A stretch of DNA of 32,015 nucleotides from Magnetococcales bacterium (GTDB lineage: Bacteria; Pseudomonadota; Magnetococcia; Magnetococcales; JADGAP01), in contig JADGAP010000001.1 in assembly GCA_015231965.1 (NCBI GenBank), positions 1-32,015 of the forward strand, read 5' to 3'. The stretch's first letter is position 1. The number at the start of each line of letters is the position of its first letter. The notes under the pieces are model-generated. The model saw nothing but the letters and a program-made list of their open reading frames with translations, was not told the origin of the DNA and did not search any database. Shown here piece by piece: positions 24,487 to 32,015 of the stretch. The translations under genes were made by a program, and so were the position numbers.

Positions 24487-24858
24487 TCACAACATCGCGC
24501 CGTAGAGCGCCTCGCCGAAGGTCACTTGTCCGTGGGCGTCGAACCGGCTGATTTCGCAGGCGCGAACCATTCGATCATCGCGAGAGGCGGTATAGAGAAT
24601 GACCAACGTGCGCCGCTCGGCGTCGTAACTCACCGAATCCAGGATAAACTCCAGACTTTCGACCCCCTCCAGCGCCTTGAGCCAGTAGGTCCGCAAGGCC
24701 GCTTTGCCATGCACCGTCGGCGAGCCCGTCTCGACGGTCGCCTTGGGGCTGGTGAAGGTGACATTCTCGGCGAACCAGGACAACACCGCCTCCACATCGC
24801 GGCGGTTCCAGGCGTCGATCCAGTGTTCGGCAAAGGCTTGGGGCGAAAAGGCGGGCAT
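24487..24858 (-). CDS. SnoaL-like/NTF2-fold protein
   Basis: This 123-residue protein has the NTF2-like pattern: AFAEHWIDAWNRRDVEAVLSWFAENVTFTSPKA, recognised by WIDAWNRRDVEAVLSWF and VTFTSP. It continues with HGKAALRTYWLKALEGV, strands LEFILDSVSYDAE and TLVILYTAS, and VRACEISRFD. Members include small enzymes and ligand-binding proteins, so no substrate can be given. The ATG at 24858 has AAGGA 7 bases upstream. A longer frame to 25023 overlaps the antitoxin gene and is unlikely. The 3' end borders the truncated MITE-like element. Confidence 0.85.
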   Translation of the reverse strand: MPAFSPQAFAEHWIDAWNRRDVEAVLSWFAENVTFTSPKATVETGSPTVHGKAALRTYWLKALEGVESLEFILDSVSYDAERRTLVILYTASRDDRMVRACEISRFDAHGQVTFGEALYGAML

Positions 24859-25012
24859 GGGAGGATCCTTGGAGGCTTTATTTCGAGAACCGAACCCGTG
24901 GGCTGGCAGCGACGGGTTCGACCGGAACGGCCTTCGGTTACACTGGTTTGTGCGCCTCCTTGTAGGCGCGAAGGATGGCGTGGCGACCATTTTTTTCCGC
25001 CGTTCCGAGGCG

Positions 25013-25321
25013 TTACGCCGCAACCCCTTCCCGGGGTTGGATCTCCCGGGCGATGCGGGCGGCGTTGGCAGCTTCCGCCGTTTTCAGGTCGAAGGAGGTT
25101 TGCAGATTCAACCAGAATTGCGCCGTGGTTCCGAGATAGCGGGCCAGACGCAGGGCGGTATCCGCGGTCATCCCCCGACGGCCTCGCACAATGTCGTTGA
25201 TCCGACTGGCGGGAACCCGCAACGCCAGGGCCAGGGCGTGGGCGCTCATGCCCAACTCCGCGAGTACTTCTTCGCGCAAAATTTCCCCGGGATGAATGGG
25301 GGGCAGTCCGTTGGGGGTCAT
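25013..25321 (-). CDS. higA: Antitoxin HigA
   Basis: This 102-residue XRE-family antitoxin begins PPIHPGEILREEVLAELGMS, the hallmark of HigA. The helix-turn-helix is AHALALALRVPASRINDIVRG, followed by RRGMTADTALRLARYLGTTAQFWLNLQ, seen in two pieces (MTADTALRLARYLGTT and FWLNLQ). It represses its own operon and neutralises HigB. It starts 12 bp after the toxin stop, the typical toxin-first order of higBA. Confidence 0.93.
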   Translation of the reverse strand: MTPNGLPPIHPGEILREEVLAELGMSAHALALALRVPASRINDIVRGRRGMTADTALRLARYLGTTAQFWLNLQTSFDLKTAEAANAARIAREIQPREGVAA

Positions 25322-25333
25322 CTTGCCTCTCCC

Positions 25334-25615
25334 TTAGCGATGGTAGTCTACGATTTCGACCTCGTAGGCGTGGGGCGTCTTCCACACGAAGCACAGACGC
25401 CACCGATCATTCACGCGCATACTCCATGTCCCTTCCCGATCCCCTTTCAACGCTTCCAAACGGTTGCCGGGAAGTTGCGCCAAATCCCGGAGTTCTGTCG
25501 CCTGATCAAGCATTTGAAGCTTGCGCACCGCCTGCCTCAAGCAGACCCGCCAACGGACGGAATCCCCCGTCTCGAACAGCTTTTGTGTTTCGGCGCAACG
25601 AAAGGATTGAATCAT
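25334..25615 (-). CDS. higB: Toxin HigB (RelE-superfamily ribonuclease)
   Basis: This 93-residue toxin shows MIQSFRCAETQKLFETG at the start, RKLQMLDQATELRDLAQLPGNRLEALKGDR (recognised by LDQATELRDL and PGNRLEALKG), and the catalytic end WSMRVNDRWRLCFVW and YEVEIVDYHR. HigB cleaves mRNA on the ribosome. The reading frame is complete, unlike the toxin at 4827-5124. It is upstream of higA on the same strand and downstream of the zinc-ribbon gene by 57 bp. Confidence 0.93.
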   Translation of the reverse strand: MIQSFRCAETQKLFETGDSVRWRVCLRQAVRKLQMLDQATELRDLAQLPGNRLEALKGDREGTWSMRVNDRWRLCFVWKTPHAYEVEIVDYHR

Positions 25616-25672
25616 GGATCGACGATAGACCGTTTCCCGTTAAACGGCAAGCGATAGGTTCGATGAGACGCT

Positions 25673-26677
25673 TTACCCCGCCTCATCATCCAGCATTTTG
25701 GCGTCGGGGAGGGTGGCGCGGATGGTGGCGGTCAATTTTTGGCGGCACTCTTCCGGATTCTGCTCATCCCAGATCACGGTCAGGTGATGGTTGGTATCGA
25801 AGTGGGATTTTTCTTTCTCGAACAACGACTTTTTGCAGGTGTAGATCACATCCTTGCCCAACCCCTCGGCGTAGCCCGCCTCCCAATAAGCCCCATTGTT
25901 GGCGTGGGTCAGATCGGCGATCAAAAACCGGCTGGATTTGATCTCCACCCGCATCCGGTCATCGATCAAACCGGCCTTGGGGTCGTCATCCAACCGGCGC
26001 AGGGCGAACCCCGCCGCCGCCACCGCCGGACGAAAATGGCGGTCCACCATGGCATCCAACTCGGCGTCGCCAAACTTCATCGCCATGAAGGCGTTCCGCC
26101 CCGACGCCGCGCCGCGCTTCAGCTCCTCGTAACGCTCCCAACCTTTGAATGTAAGTTGGATGTAAGCCGCACCTACAGCAGCATGAACCCCATCTTGTTG
26201 TGAAAATGCTGCAAACGATCCTTGAATGAAGCCGAATTTTCTCAACTCCTCGATAATGAATGCGAAATTATGATATCCGAGATCCGTTCCGATGACAGCG
26301 CCATGTTCTACGAAATTGACCTCTACCATGGCACCTGGAACCCAATGACTATCCCCGATCCAGCGAATAAGATTATCGCCCTGCTCTTTCGGAGAAGGCA
26401 ACACGCTCCCTTCGAAAACCTTCTCAATATTCATTAACTCAATAAATTCAGGCTTCTTCGCCACCTCAAATCGTTGTCGAATCGAATAACTTAGGGCCGC
26501 CCGCGATTTATGAACAGATTCCATATCAACTTCGCTGGATTGCGAACTAAGGAAGGATCTTGTATTATGTGTACATGCATAGTTTCCACACCTCGGGCAA
26601 TCAAAATACATGTCCGTTAATGGAACGACTTTATCAGGATTAATGACAACATTTTCACAAACCGGGCATTTAGCCAT
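25673..26677 (-). CDS. Zinc-ribbon protein with TIR/deoxyribosyltransferase-like C-terminus
   Basis: This is a 334-residue protein of unusual layout. The N-terminus is a zinc ribbon, CPVC (4-7) and CPRC (27-30). The middle (about 55-185) is alpha/beta and of no known family; it includes YHNFAFIIEELRKFGFIQG, which could be a winged-helix-like element. The C-terminal domain (about 193-320) shows NAFMAMKFGDAELDAMVD, then IKSSRFLIADLTHANNGAYWEAGYAEGLGK. This resembles TIR-like and nucleoside 2-deoxyribosyltransferase-like folds, with a candidate catalytic Glu in YWEAGYA. Such domains may hydrolyse NAD or nucleotides. GGAG lies 8 bases before the ATG. The N-terminal half is more AT-rich than the C-terminal half. 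Confidence 0.75.
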   Translation of the reverse strand: MAKCPVCENVVINPDKVVPLTDMYFDCPRCGNYACTHNTRSFLSSQSSEVDMESVHKSRAALSYSIRQRFEVAKKPEFIELMNIEKVFEGSVLPSPKEQGDNLIRWIGDSHWVPGAMVEVNFVEHGAVIGTDLGYHNFAFIIEELRKFGFIQGSFAAFSQQDGVHAAVGAAYIQLTFKGWERYEELKRGAASGRNAFMAMKFGDAELDAMVDRHFRPAVAAAGFALRRLDDDPKAGLIDDRMRVEIKSSRFLIADLTHANNGAYWEAGYAEGLGKDVIYTCKKSLFEKEKSHFDTNHHLTVIWDEQNPEECRQKLTATIRATLPDAKMLDDEAG

Positions 26678-26738
26678 TTGGCATACTCCAAGAGGTTATC
26701 GTATTGAGGAATTCCTAAGCATCCGAACTGCTCATCCC

Positions 26739-26981
26739 GTCATTCCCGCGAAAGCGGGAATCCAGCCGTTGTTTCCATGCGCCTTACCCCTTCACCACGA
26801 CAACACAAGCACCGACATGCGTCGAAGCATCCAAGTTATATTAATATAGCCAACTAGTCAACAGCGACAATACCATGGATTGGCTTCGGTGTTTGAATGA
26901 AAATCTACCCATTTCATCTGGGACGAAAGATCGGCGGTTCAAGAACACAAAGGCTGGATTCCCGCTTTCGCGGGAATGACG
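26739..26981. repeat. Element bounded by perfect 30-bp inverted arms
   Basis: 26739-26768 and 26952-26981 are exact inverted complements over 30 bases, and each folds on itself as ATTCCCGCGAAAGCGGGAAT. They are the same dRS3-like arms found in the MITE-like elements, but the sequence between them is unrelated to copies 1-3. 26678-26938 contains no gene. Sequence right of the second arm (GGTTGCATCCCCTG) matches the right part of copy 1 (6486-6499). Confidence 0.75.
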
Positions 26982-27256
26982 TTTTCATGGGGGGAAAGTT
27001 GGTTGCATCCCCTGGCCCCGCTTGACGTTATTGAGGTGTACTTAAGTATTTGAACGTCATTCCAAAGCTCGTCCTCGGGATTGTCCCAAACGTGGCCCAT
27101 GGCCTCCTCCTGAGCGGAGATCAACTCTCCCACCCCTCCGCGAGCCGCGCCCGGACCGTTGCGAAACTCCAGATAGGCGATAAATTCAAGAACCTCGCGG
27201 GCCAGCGGCTCCGGCAACCGATCCCCCTCGCGATGAAGTTGTTCGGACAGGTTCAT
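26939..27256 (-). CDS. DUF2281-like small protein with a repeat-derived tail
   Basis: The N-terminus MNLSEQLHREGDRLPEPLAR, EVLEFIAYLEFR and the end AMGHVWDNPEDELWNDV match small DUF2281-type proteins, which are often antitoxin-like partners of PIN toxins. No toxin gene follows. After WNDV the frame runs on into the dRS3-like element, giving the familiar translated repeat VIPAKAGIQ, and stops at 26939. The native protein probably ended near residue 70. The gene lies 36 bp behind glmU on the same strand. Confidence 0.65.
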   Translation of the reverse strand: MNLSEQLHREGDRLPEPLAREVLEFIAYLEFRNGPGAARGGVGELISAQEEAMGHVWDNPEDELWNDVQILKYTSITSSGARGCNQLSPHENVIPAKAGIQPLCS

Positions 27257-27292
27257 GCAGCGCCTCCCGCGGCGTTCTTGGGGCGATCCAAT

Positions 27293-28687
27293 CTACTCCT
27301 CCTTTTTGCCCAGCCGTTTCCATCTCGTGCTGGCGTAGCCCGCGATATTTTTTTGCGGCGTCCGATTGACCGCCAGGGCGTCGGGAGGCACATCCTGGGT
27401 CACGGTGGTTCCGGCCCCGACAATCGCCCCCTGGCCCACCCGCACCGGGGCGACGAACTGCACGTCGGACCCGACGAAGACGCCGTCCTCCAGAATGGTC
27501 TTGTGCTTGTGAACGCCGTCATAGTTGCAGGTGATGGTCCCGGCGCCGATATTGACCCCGGCCCCGATCTCCGCATCCCCCAAATAGGTGAGGTGGTTGA
27601 CCTTGGAACCGACGCCGATCCGGGTTTTCTTGGTCTCGCAAAAATTACCCACCCTGGCCCTGGGCTCCAACACCGTCCCCGGGCGCAACCGGGCGAAGGG
27701 CCCCACCGCATTCCCCGACTGCAACTCCGCCCCCTCCAGATGGGAAAAGGCGTGGACCACGCAGCCATCGCCGATGCGGCTGGCGGTGATCTCCCCAAAC
27801 GGCCCGATGCGACAGCCGGAACCGATCACCACCCCCGGCCCCAGCACCACATGGGGCTCGATGCGGGTGTCCTGGCCGATGATCGCGTCCGCCGCCACCC
27901 AGCACGATGCGGGATCGGTGAACCCCACCCCCGACTCCATCATCCGCCGCACCTTGCGGTCGCGAAACACCCGCTCCAGCTCGGCCAACTGCACCCGACT
28001 GTTGACCCCGGCCAACTCCTGGAAATCCGCGTGCTTCATCGCCCCGATCTCCAGATTTTCCGCCCGGGCCAGGGCCACGATGTCGGTGAGATAGTACTCC
28101 CCCTGGGCGTTGTTGCGGGAAAGACGGGCCAACCACGGGGCCAGATAGGCCAACTCGACGCAATAGGTGCCGGCGTTGATCTCGGTGATCAAACGGGTTT
28201 CGGCGTCGGCGTCCTTCTCCTCGACGATGGCCAGCAGCCGCCCCGCCGGATTGCGCACGATGCGCCCATATCCGGAGGGGAGATCCGCCTCGGTGGAGAG
28301 CAGCGTCACCGCCCGCTTGCGGGCGTGATGCTCCTCCGCCAGACCGGTCAGGGTGGAGGGACGCAGCAGCGGCACGTCGCCGTTGAGGATCAGCAGGGAG
28401 CCTTCCGCCCCCGCCAACAGGGGCAGGGCGGAAGCGACGGCGTGGCCGGTGCCCAGCTGCTCGGTCTGATGGACCCAGGCGATGTCCGGGGCGTCCAGGG
28501 CGGCGCGGACCATCTCCGCCTCGTGGCCGATCACCACCAGCAAGCGCGCCGGATTCAACGCCCGGGCGGCTTGCAATACGTGCCACAACAACGGCATCCC
28601 GGCCAGAGGGTGGAGAACCTTGGGCAGCCGGGAGCGCATCCGCACCCCCTTGCCCGCCGCCAAAATCAAAATCGACAGTTCGCTCAT
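27293..28687 (-). CDS. glmU: Bifunctional UDP-GlcNAc synthesis enzyme GlmU
   Basis: GlmU acetylates glucosamine-1-phosphate and then couples it to UTP, giving UDP-GlcNAc for peptidoglycan and LPS. This protein has 464 residues. The N-terminal uridyltransferase shows LILAAGKGVRMRSRLPKVLH and QLGTGHAVASALP, with LILNGDVPLL. The C-terminal left-handed beta-helix has many hexapeptides (VVLGPGVVIGSGCRIGPFGE) and acetyltransferase motifs including KVNHLTYLGDAEIG and NYDGVHKHKT. The length is normal for the family. It begins 10 bp after the transketolase stop, so the two are co-transcribed, a sensible link between pentose/hexose phosphate flow and amino sugar synthesis. Confidence 0.96.
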   Translation of the reverse strand: MSELSILILAAGKGVRMRSRLPKVLHPLAGMPLLWHVLQAARALNPARLLVVIGHEAEMVRAALDAPDIAWVHQTEQLGTGHAVASALPLLAGAEGSLLILNGDVPLLRPSTLTGLAEEHHARKRAVTLLSTEADLPSGYGRIVRNPAGRLLAIVEEKDADAETRLITEINAGTYCVELAYLAPWLARLSRNNAQGEYYLTDIVALARAENLEIGAMKHADFQELAGVNSRVQLAELERVFRDRKVRRMMESGVGFTDPASCWVAADAIIGQDTRIEPHVVLGPGVVIGSGCRIGPFGEITASRIGDGCVVHAFSHLEGAELQSGNAVGPFARLRPGTVLEPRARVGNFCETKKTRIGVGSKVNHLTYLGDAEIGAGVNIGAGTITCNYDGVHKHKTILEDGVFVGSDVQFVAPVRVGQGAIVGAGTTVTQDVPPDALAVNRTPQKNIAGYASTRWKRLGKKEE

Positions 28688-28697
28688 GGGCTCCCGA

Positions 28698-30668
28698 TCA
28701 CCGATTCAGCAAGGCTTCGGCTTGGGCCACCACATTTTCCACCGAAAAACCCAGACGTTTCATCACTTCGCCCCCCGGGGCCGAGGCCCCGAAACGATCC
28801 AGGGCGAGGATCACCCCCCCCTCCCCCACCCAACGATGCCACCCCAGCGACGCCCCCGCCTCGATCCCCACCCGGGCCTTGATCGACGGAGGCAACACCG
28901 ATTCGCGATACTCCACCGACTGCTCGTCGAACAACTCCCAGCAGGGCATGGAGACCACCCGCGCCCGACGTCCCTTGAGGGCCAACGCCTGCTGGGACTT
29001 CATGGCCAGTTCCACCTCGCTGCCGGTGGCCAGCAAAATCAGTTCCGGATCGCCCATGGGGGGGTCGGAGACCACGTAGGCCCCCTGGGCCACCCGCAGG
29101 GGATCCGCCCCCAGCGGCGCGAGATTTTGCCGCGAGAGGATCAGGCAGGTGGGCCCGGCGTGGGTCAGGGCCACATGCCACGCCCCCACCGTCTCCCCCG
29201 CGTCCGCCGGCCGGATCACCCGCAGCTCCGGCATCGCCCGCAAGCTGGCCAGATGCTCGATGGGCTGATGGGTCGGACCGTCCTCCCCCACCGCGATGCT
29301 GTCATGGGTCAGGACGTAGACCACCGGCGTCCCCATGATCGCCGAAAGGCGCATCGCCCCCCGCATGTAGTCGGAAAAGACCAGGAAAGTGGCGCAGTAG
29401 GGGAGAAATCCGCCGTGCAACGCCATGCCGTTGACCATCGCCGCCATGGCGTGTTCCCGCACCCCGAAGCGCAGATTGCGCCCCGCCGCCACGGTGGTCA
29501 GCCAGGTGTTGTTGGAAGGGGCCAGATCCGCCGATCCCCCCACCAACCCCTCCACCGCCGGGGCGAGGGCGTTCAACGCCTTGCCCGAGGCCACCCGGGT
29601 GGCCGTGGCCTTGCCGCCGAAATCCAGGGCCAGCAGGGCGGCATCCCAACCCGCCGGGAGAAACTCCCCCTTCAGCCGGGCCTCCAGTCGCGCCCCCTCC
29701 GCCGGATGGTCCTGACGATAGGCCGCCAGACGCCCCTCCCACTCCCGCCGTTGCTCCGCCCCCCGGGTCAACGCCTGACGGGTGTGCGCCCCCACCGCCT
29801 CGGGAATGTGGAACGGCTCATCCGACCAGCCCAGCCGCCGCCGCATCGCCAAAAGCTCTTCCCGACCCAGGGGTGCCCCGTGAACGTGGGAGGTGCCCGC
29901 CTTGGAACTTCCCTGGCCGATCACCGTGCGCACCATGATCAGCGAGGGGCGCGCCCCATCCGCCCGGGCTTCGGCGATGGCGGCGGCGATGACCTCCACG
30001 TCCTCGCCGTCGTGAACCCGCAGCACTTGCCAGCCGTAGGCGGCGAAACGCAACGACACATCCTCGGTGAAGGCCAGCTCCGTCCCGCCCTCGATGGTGA
30101 TGCGGTTGTCGTCGTAGAGATAGACCAGCTTGCCCAGATTCAGGTGGCCCGCCAGCGACGCCGCCTCCGAGGCCACCCCTTCCATCAGGTCGCCGTCGGA
30201 GACGATGGCGTAGATGTGATGGTCGATCACGTCATGGCCGGGGCGGTTGAACTCCTGGGCCAGCATCCGCTCCGCCAGGGCCATGCCCACCCCCATGGAG
30301 AACCCCTGACCCAACGGGCCGGTGGTGGCCTCCACTCCGGGGGTGTGGCCGTATTCCGGATGACCCGGGGTGCGGCTGCCCCATTGACGAAAATTTTTCA
30401 ACTCCTCCAGCGGCAGCTCGTAGCCGGTGAGGTGGAGCAGGGCGTAGAGCAGCGCCGAACCGTGCCCGGCGGAAAGAATGAAGCGATCCCGCCCCGGCCA
30501 GCGAGGACCGGCGGGATCGTGGCGCAAAAAGCGGGACCACAAGGCCCACGCCATCGGCGCCGCCCCCAGGGGCATTCCCGGATGGCCGGAATTGGCCTGT
30601 TCCACCGCTTCCGCCGCCAACATCCGCACCGTGGCGACGCACTGCTGGTCCAACGCTGAATCCGTCAT
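28698..30668 (-). CDS. tkt: Transketolase
   Basis: Transketolase moves two-carbon units between sugar phosphates in the pentose phosphate pathway, with thiamine diphosphate. The 656-residue protein has all key motifs: [57 protein letters not shown], and DDNRITIEG for the TPP and metal site. The Glu of [14 protein letters not shown] activates the cofactor, and [19 protein letters not shown] is typical. It is divergent from aroE, with 132 bp between the starts, and leads into glmU. Confidence 0.96.
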   Translation of the reverse strand: MTDSALDQQCVATVRMLAAEAVEQANSGHPGMPLGAAPMAWALWSRFLRHDPAGPRWPGRDRFILSAGHGSALLYALLHLTGYELPLEELKNFRQWGSRTPGHPEYGHTPGVEATTGPLGQGFSMGVGMALAERMLAQEFNRPGHDVIDHHIYAIVSDGDLMEGVASEAASLAGHLNLGKLVYLYDDNRITIEGGTELAFTEDVSLRFAAYGWQVLRVHDGEDVEVIAAAIAEARADGARPSLIMVRTVIGQGSSKAGTSHVHGAPLGREELLAMRRRLGWSDEPFHIPEAVGAHTRQALTRGAEQRREWEGRLAAYRQDHPAEGARLEARLKGEFLPAGWDAALLALDFGGKATATRVASGKALNALAPAVEGLVGGSADLAPSNNTWLTTVAAGRNLRFGVREHAMAAMVNGMALHGGFLPYCATFLVFSDYMRGAMRLSAIMGTPVVYVLTHDSIAVGEDGPTHQPIEHLASLRAMPELRVIRPADAGETVGAWHVALTHAGPTCLILSRQNLAPLGADPLRVAQGAYVVSDPPMGDPELILLATGSEVELAMKSQQALALKGRRARVVSMPCWELFDEQSVEYRESVLPPSIKARVGIEAGASLGWHRWVGEGGVILALDRFGASAPGGEVMKRLGFSVENVVAQAEALLNR

Positions 30669-30800
30669 GCCCTTCGCTTCCTTTTCCGCCTGGGGTCGAA
30701 AAATGCTATTTTCGCTCAGACCCCCTCACGAGTCGAGGGAGGGAGGTTGTCCATCGCCATCCACCGCAACCCCTTGCTTCGTTCCTCCAGGAGATCCGCC

Positions 30801-31697
30801 ATGGCACACCCCTCCCCCCCTGCTTGGGAGATCGACGGCGCAACCCGGCTGTTGGGGGTGATCGGCGATCCCATCGGTCACTCCCTCTCCCCGGCGATGC
30901 ACAACCTGGCCCTGCGCCATCTGGGGTTGAATTATCGCTATCTGCCGTTTCACGTCCGACCGGAGCATTTGATCGCGGCGGTACAAGGCTTCGCGGCCCA
31001 GGGGGCGCGGGGCTTCAACGCCACCGTGCCCCACAAGGAGGGGCTGATCCCCCTCATGGCCGACCTCTCTCCAGAGGCCCAGCGGGCGGGGGCGGTCAAC
31101 ACGGTGGTGATCGATGACGAGGGAAGGCTCCACGGCCACAACACCGATGGATACGGCTTTCTCTCCGATCTGGCGGCCCACGGCGTCGGACCGGGGGAAC
31201 TGGAGGGAAAGACCGCCCTGGCGGTGGGCGCGGGGGGGGCCTGCCGGGCGGTGGCGGCGGCGCTGTTGCAGGCGGGGGTGACGCGCTTGATCCTGGCCAA
31301 TCGCACGTTGGCCCGGGCGGAACGGCTGGCGGAGGCCCTCGCGCCCCATTTTCCCGACGCCCTGCTGGAGGTGGCACCGTTGGAAGCCGATCATCTGCCC
31401 CTGGAGGAGTGCCGTCTGCTGGTCAACGCCACCACCCTCGGGCTGCACGGCGAGGCGTTGCACGAAGTCGATCCCGCTCGTTTGCCGCCTCATGCCGTGG
31501 TTCACGACATCGTGTATGGCCCGCCCACCCCGTTGTGGTTGGCGGCCCGGCAGCGGGGATTGGTCGCCATCGATGGTTTGGGCATGTTGATCCATCAGGG
31601 GGCGGCGGCCTTCAAGCTTTGGACCGGCCTTGAGATGCCCGTTCCCCTGGTGGAAAGTCATTTGCGCCAACTGACGGCGCAACGGATGAAAATGTGA
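30801..31697 (+). CDS. aroE: Shikimate dehydrogenase AroE
   Basis: AroE reduces 3-dehydroshikimate to shikimate with NADPH in aromatic amino acid synthesis. The 298-residue protein has GVIGDPIGHSLSPAMHN, catalytic Lys in NATVPHKEGL, Asp in GHNTDGYGF, and the NADP loop VGAGGACRAVAAALL followed by ANRT. It ends with IDGLGMLIHQGAAAF and WTGLEMP. The ATG at 30801 has AGGAG 7 bases upstream. A run of eight G lies inside the NADP-loop codons, but the frame is intact. Downstream is the hairpin-rich noncoding stretch. Confidence 0.96.
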   Translation: MAHPSPPAWEIDGATRLLGVIGDPIGHSLSPAMHNLALRHLGLNYRYLPFHVRPEHLIAAVQGFAAQGARGFNATVPHKEGLIPLMADLSPEAQRAGAVNTVVIDDEGRLHGHNTDGYGFLSDLAAHGVGPGELEGKTALAVGAGGACRAVAAALLQAGVTRLILANRTLARAERLAEALAPHFPDALLEVAPLEADHLPLEECRLLVNATTLGLHGEALHEVDPARLPPHAVVHDIVYGPPTPLWLAARQRGLVAIDGLGMLIHQGAAAFKLWTGLEMPVPLVESHLRQLTAQRMKM

Positions 31698-31735
31698 GAT
31701 GAGGTGCCATCCAACGGAGATGGAAAAGCATCTCA
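31695..31735. other. Nested hairpin at the aroE stop codon
   Basis: TGAGATG (31695-31701, beginning with the stop codon) pairs with CATCTCA (31729-31735). Inside it CCATC (31707-31711) pairs with GATGG (31719-31723). No T-run follows on the plus strand, so it is not a classical terminator for aroE. It may protect the mRNA end or be part of the larger structured region. Confidence 0.55.
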
Positions 31736-31759
31736 CGCGCAAAAAAAGGTAGGGGGGTA

Positions 31760-31858
31760 TTGGGGGGGAGCTGACGAGGGCCATCCCTGGCCCTCGCCCT
31801 TCGGGTTCACTTCGTGAATCCGAAACGGCTCTCCTGCCGTTTCGTCTCTCCCCCCCAA
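31760..31858. other. Branched, highly foldable 99-bp element
   Basis: An 11-bp outer stem, TTGGGGGGGAG (31760-31770) with CTCCCCCCCAA (31848-31858), closes three inner hairpins. These are GAGGGCC/GGCCCTC (31776-31795), TTCGGGTTCAC/GTGAATCCGAA with one G-T (31800-31824), and CGAAACGGC/GCCGTTTCG (31821-31844). The last two share CGAA (31821-31824), so they compete for those bases. No convincing protein is encoded on either strand. It could be a small RNA, a structured untranslated region or a mobile palindromic repeat. Confidence 0.6.
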
Positions 31859-31878
31859 GGTCTGGCTTTTAGGCTTTT

Positions 31879-31979
31879 GCGGCCCGATGCGCTCCATGAG
31901 GCGTTCCCGACCCATCTCCCCTGTCCAACCCGATCCAAGTCGCATCGGGCCGCCGGGGGGCCGGGGGGCTTTTCCCCCC
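31879..31979. repeat. Inverted repeat and G/C hairpin after the branched element
   Basis: GCGGCCCGATGCG (31879-31891) is perfectly complementary to 31941-31953 across a 49-base loop. A second hairpin, GGGGGG-CTTTT-CCCCCC, follows (31963-31979 region). The window ends shortly after, so the right boundary is unknown. Confidence 0.6.
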
Positions 31980-32015
31980 GAATCCCGCCGAGCTTCCCTT
32001 TCCGCCAAAGTCATC

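Noticed and set aside
24891-24920. Stem CGAACCCGT/ACGGGTTCG downstream of higA as a terminator
   Set aside because: There is no T-run on the proper strand; I could not decide between terminator and chance palindrome.
26700-27060. Weak 28-bp direct similarity (TATTGAGG...TAAG.AT..GAAC) on both sides of the 26739-26981 element
   Set aside because: Only about three quarters of positions match, too weak to claim a target duplication without other copies.
27050-30659. Two long plus-strand frames (610 and 725 codons)
   Set aside because: They are antisense to glmU and transketolase, both complete and unmistakable.
31733-32014. Minus-strand 93-codon frame running off the window
   Set aside because: It crosses all the hairpins of the structured element and has low-complexity composition; the structure explains the sequence better than a protein does.
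1-32015. tRNA or rRNA genes
   Set aside because: I saw no cloverleaf with the conserved tRNA arms or any ribosomal RNA sequence in the intergenic regions.

Overview
The window is GC-rich chromosomal DNA from a Gram-negative proteobacterium. The supporting genes are an AmpG-like muropeptide permease, a lipobox BON protein, a PomAB-type flagellar stator, the DUF484-xerC pair, TrkAH, and housekeeping genes (queG, glmU, transketolase, aroE). Heavy use of GGG/CCC codons, PilZ proteins next to a stator, and many short dispersed repeats would fit magnetotactic cocci (Magnetococcia) or related lineages. That placement is a guess from style, since no marker gene settles it.

Layout. 1-333: a minus-strand transposase fragment. 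334-1677: a BioF/KBL-family acyltransferase. 1858-3832: three minus-strand genes of unknown function, the first two coupled by a 4-bp overlap. 4413-5262: a RelE-type toxin-antitoxin module whose toxin is frameshifted, between two copies of a 50-bp piece of queG. 5180-8370: queG, then DUF484-xerC, separated by a MITE-like element. 8471-9460: an ArsR repressor with its own promoter/operator and a membrane-anchored rhodanese. 9461-11610: a stress-type pair (GlsB/YeaQ-like and BON lipoprotein) embedded in noncoding repeats. 11611-14520: a histidine-kinase-like protein and an NtrC-type regulator, both lacking their phosphorylation residues. 15178-16548: AmpG-like permease. 16596-20910: a sigma-54-type promoter, motA, motB and two PilZ proteins. 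21272-24157: trkA-trkH. 24280-27256: an island of small genes (SnoaL-like, HigBA, a zinc-ribbon/TIR-like protein, a DUF2281-like protein) among repeats. 27293-31697: transketolase-glmU, divergent from aroE. 31695-32015: noncoding DNA dense in hairpins.

How genes work together. The stator genes and PilZ proteins form one likely operon in which c-di-GMP binding could tune the motor. A good sigma-54 -24/-12 match lies 77 bp upstream of motA, and the window also encodes a sigma-54 activator with an intact GAFTGA loop. The activator's receiver has Arg instead of Asp54. The neighbouring kinase has Arg at the H-box His, no recognisable ATP-binding boxes, and a 13-G tract in its coding sequence. This pair may be a phosphorylation-independent and possibly phase-variable switch, and it is the most interesting system here. 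The second candidate is the zinc-ribbon protein with a TIR/deoxyribosyltransferase-like C-terminus beside HigBA.

Repeats. At least four noncoding repeat families occur: MITE-like elements carrying dRS3-like hairpins (6250, 14772, 24280, 26739), a different 278-bp element with 20-bp terminal inverted repeats (9532), two tandem families (150-bp units at 9821, about 155-bp units at 11176), and a branched foldable element (31760). Several abut gene ends and affect start or stop codon choice.
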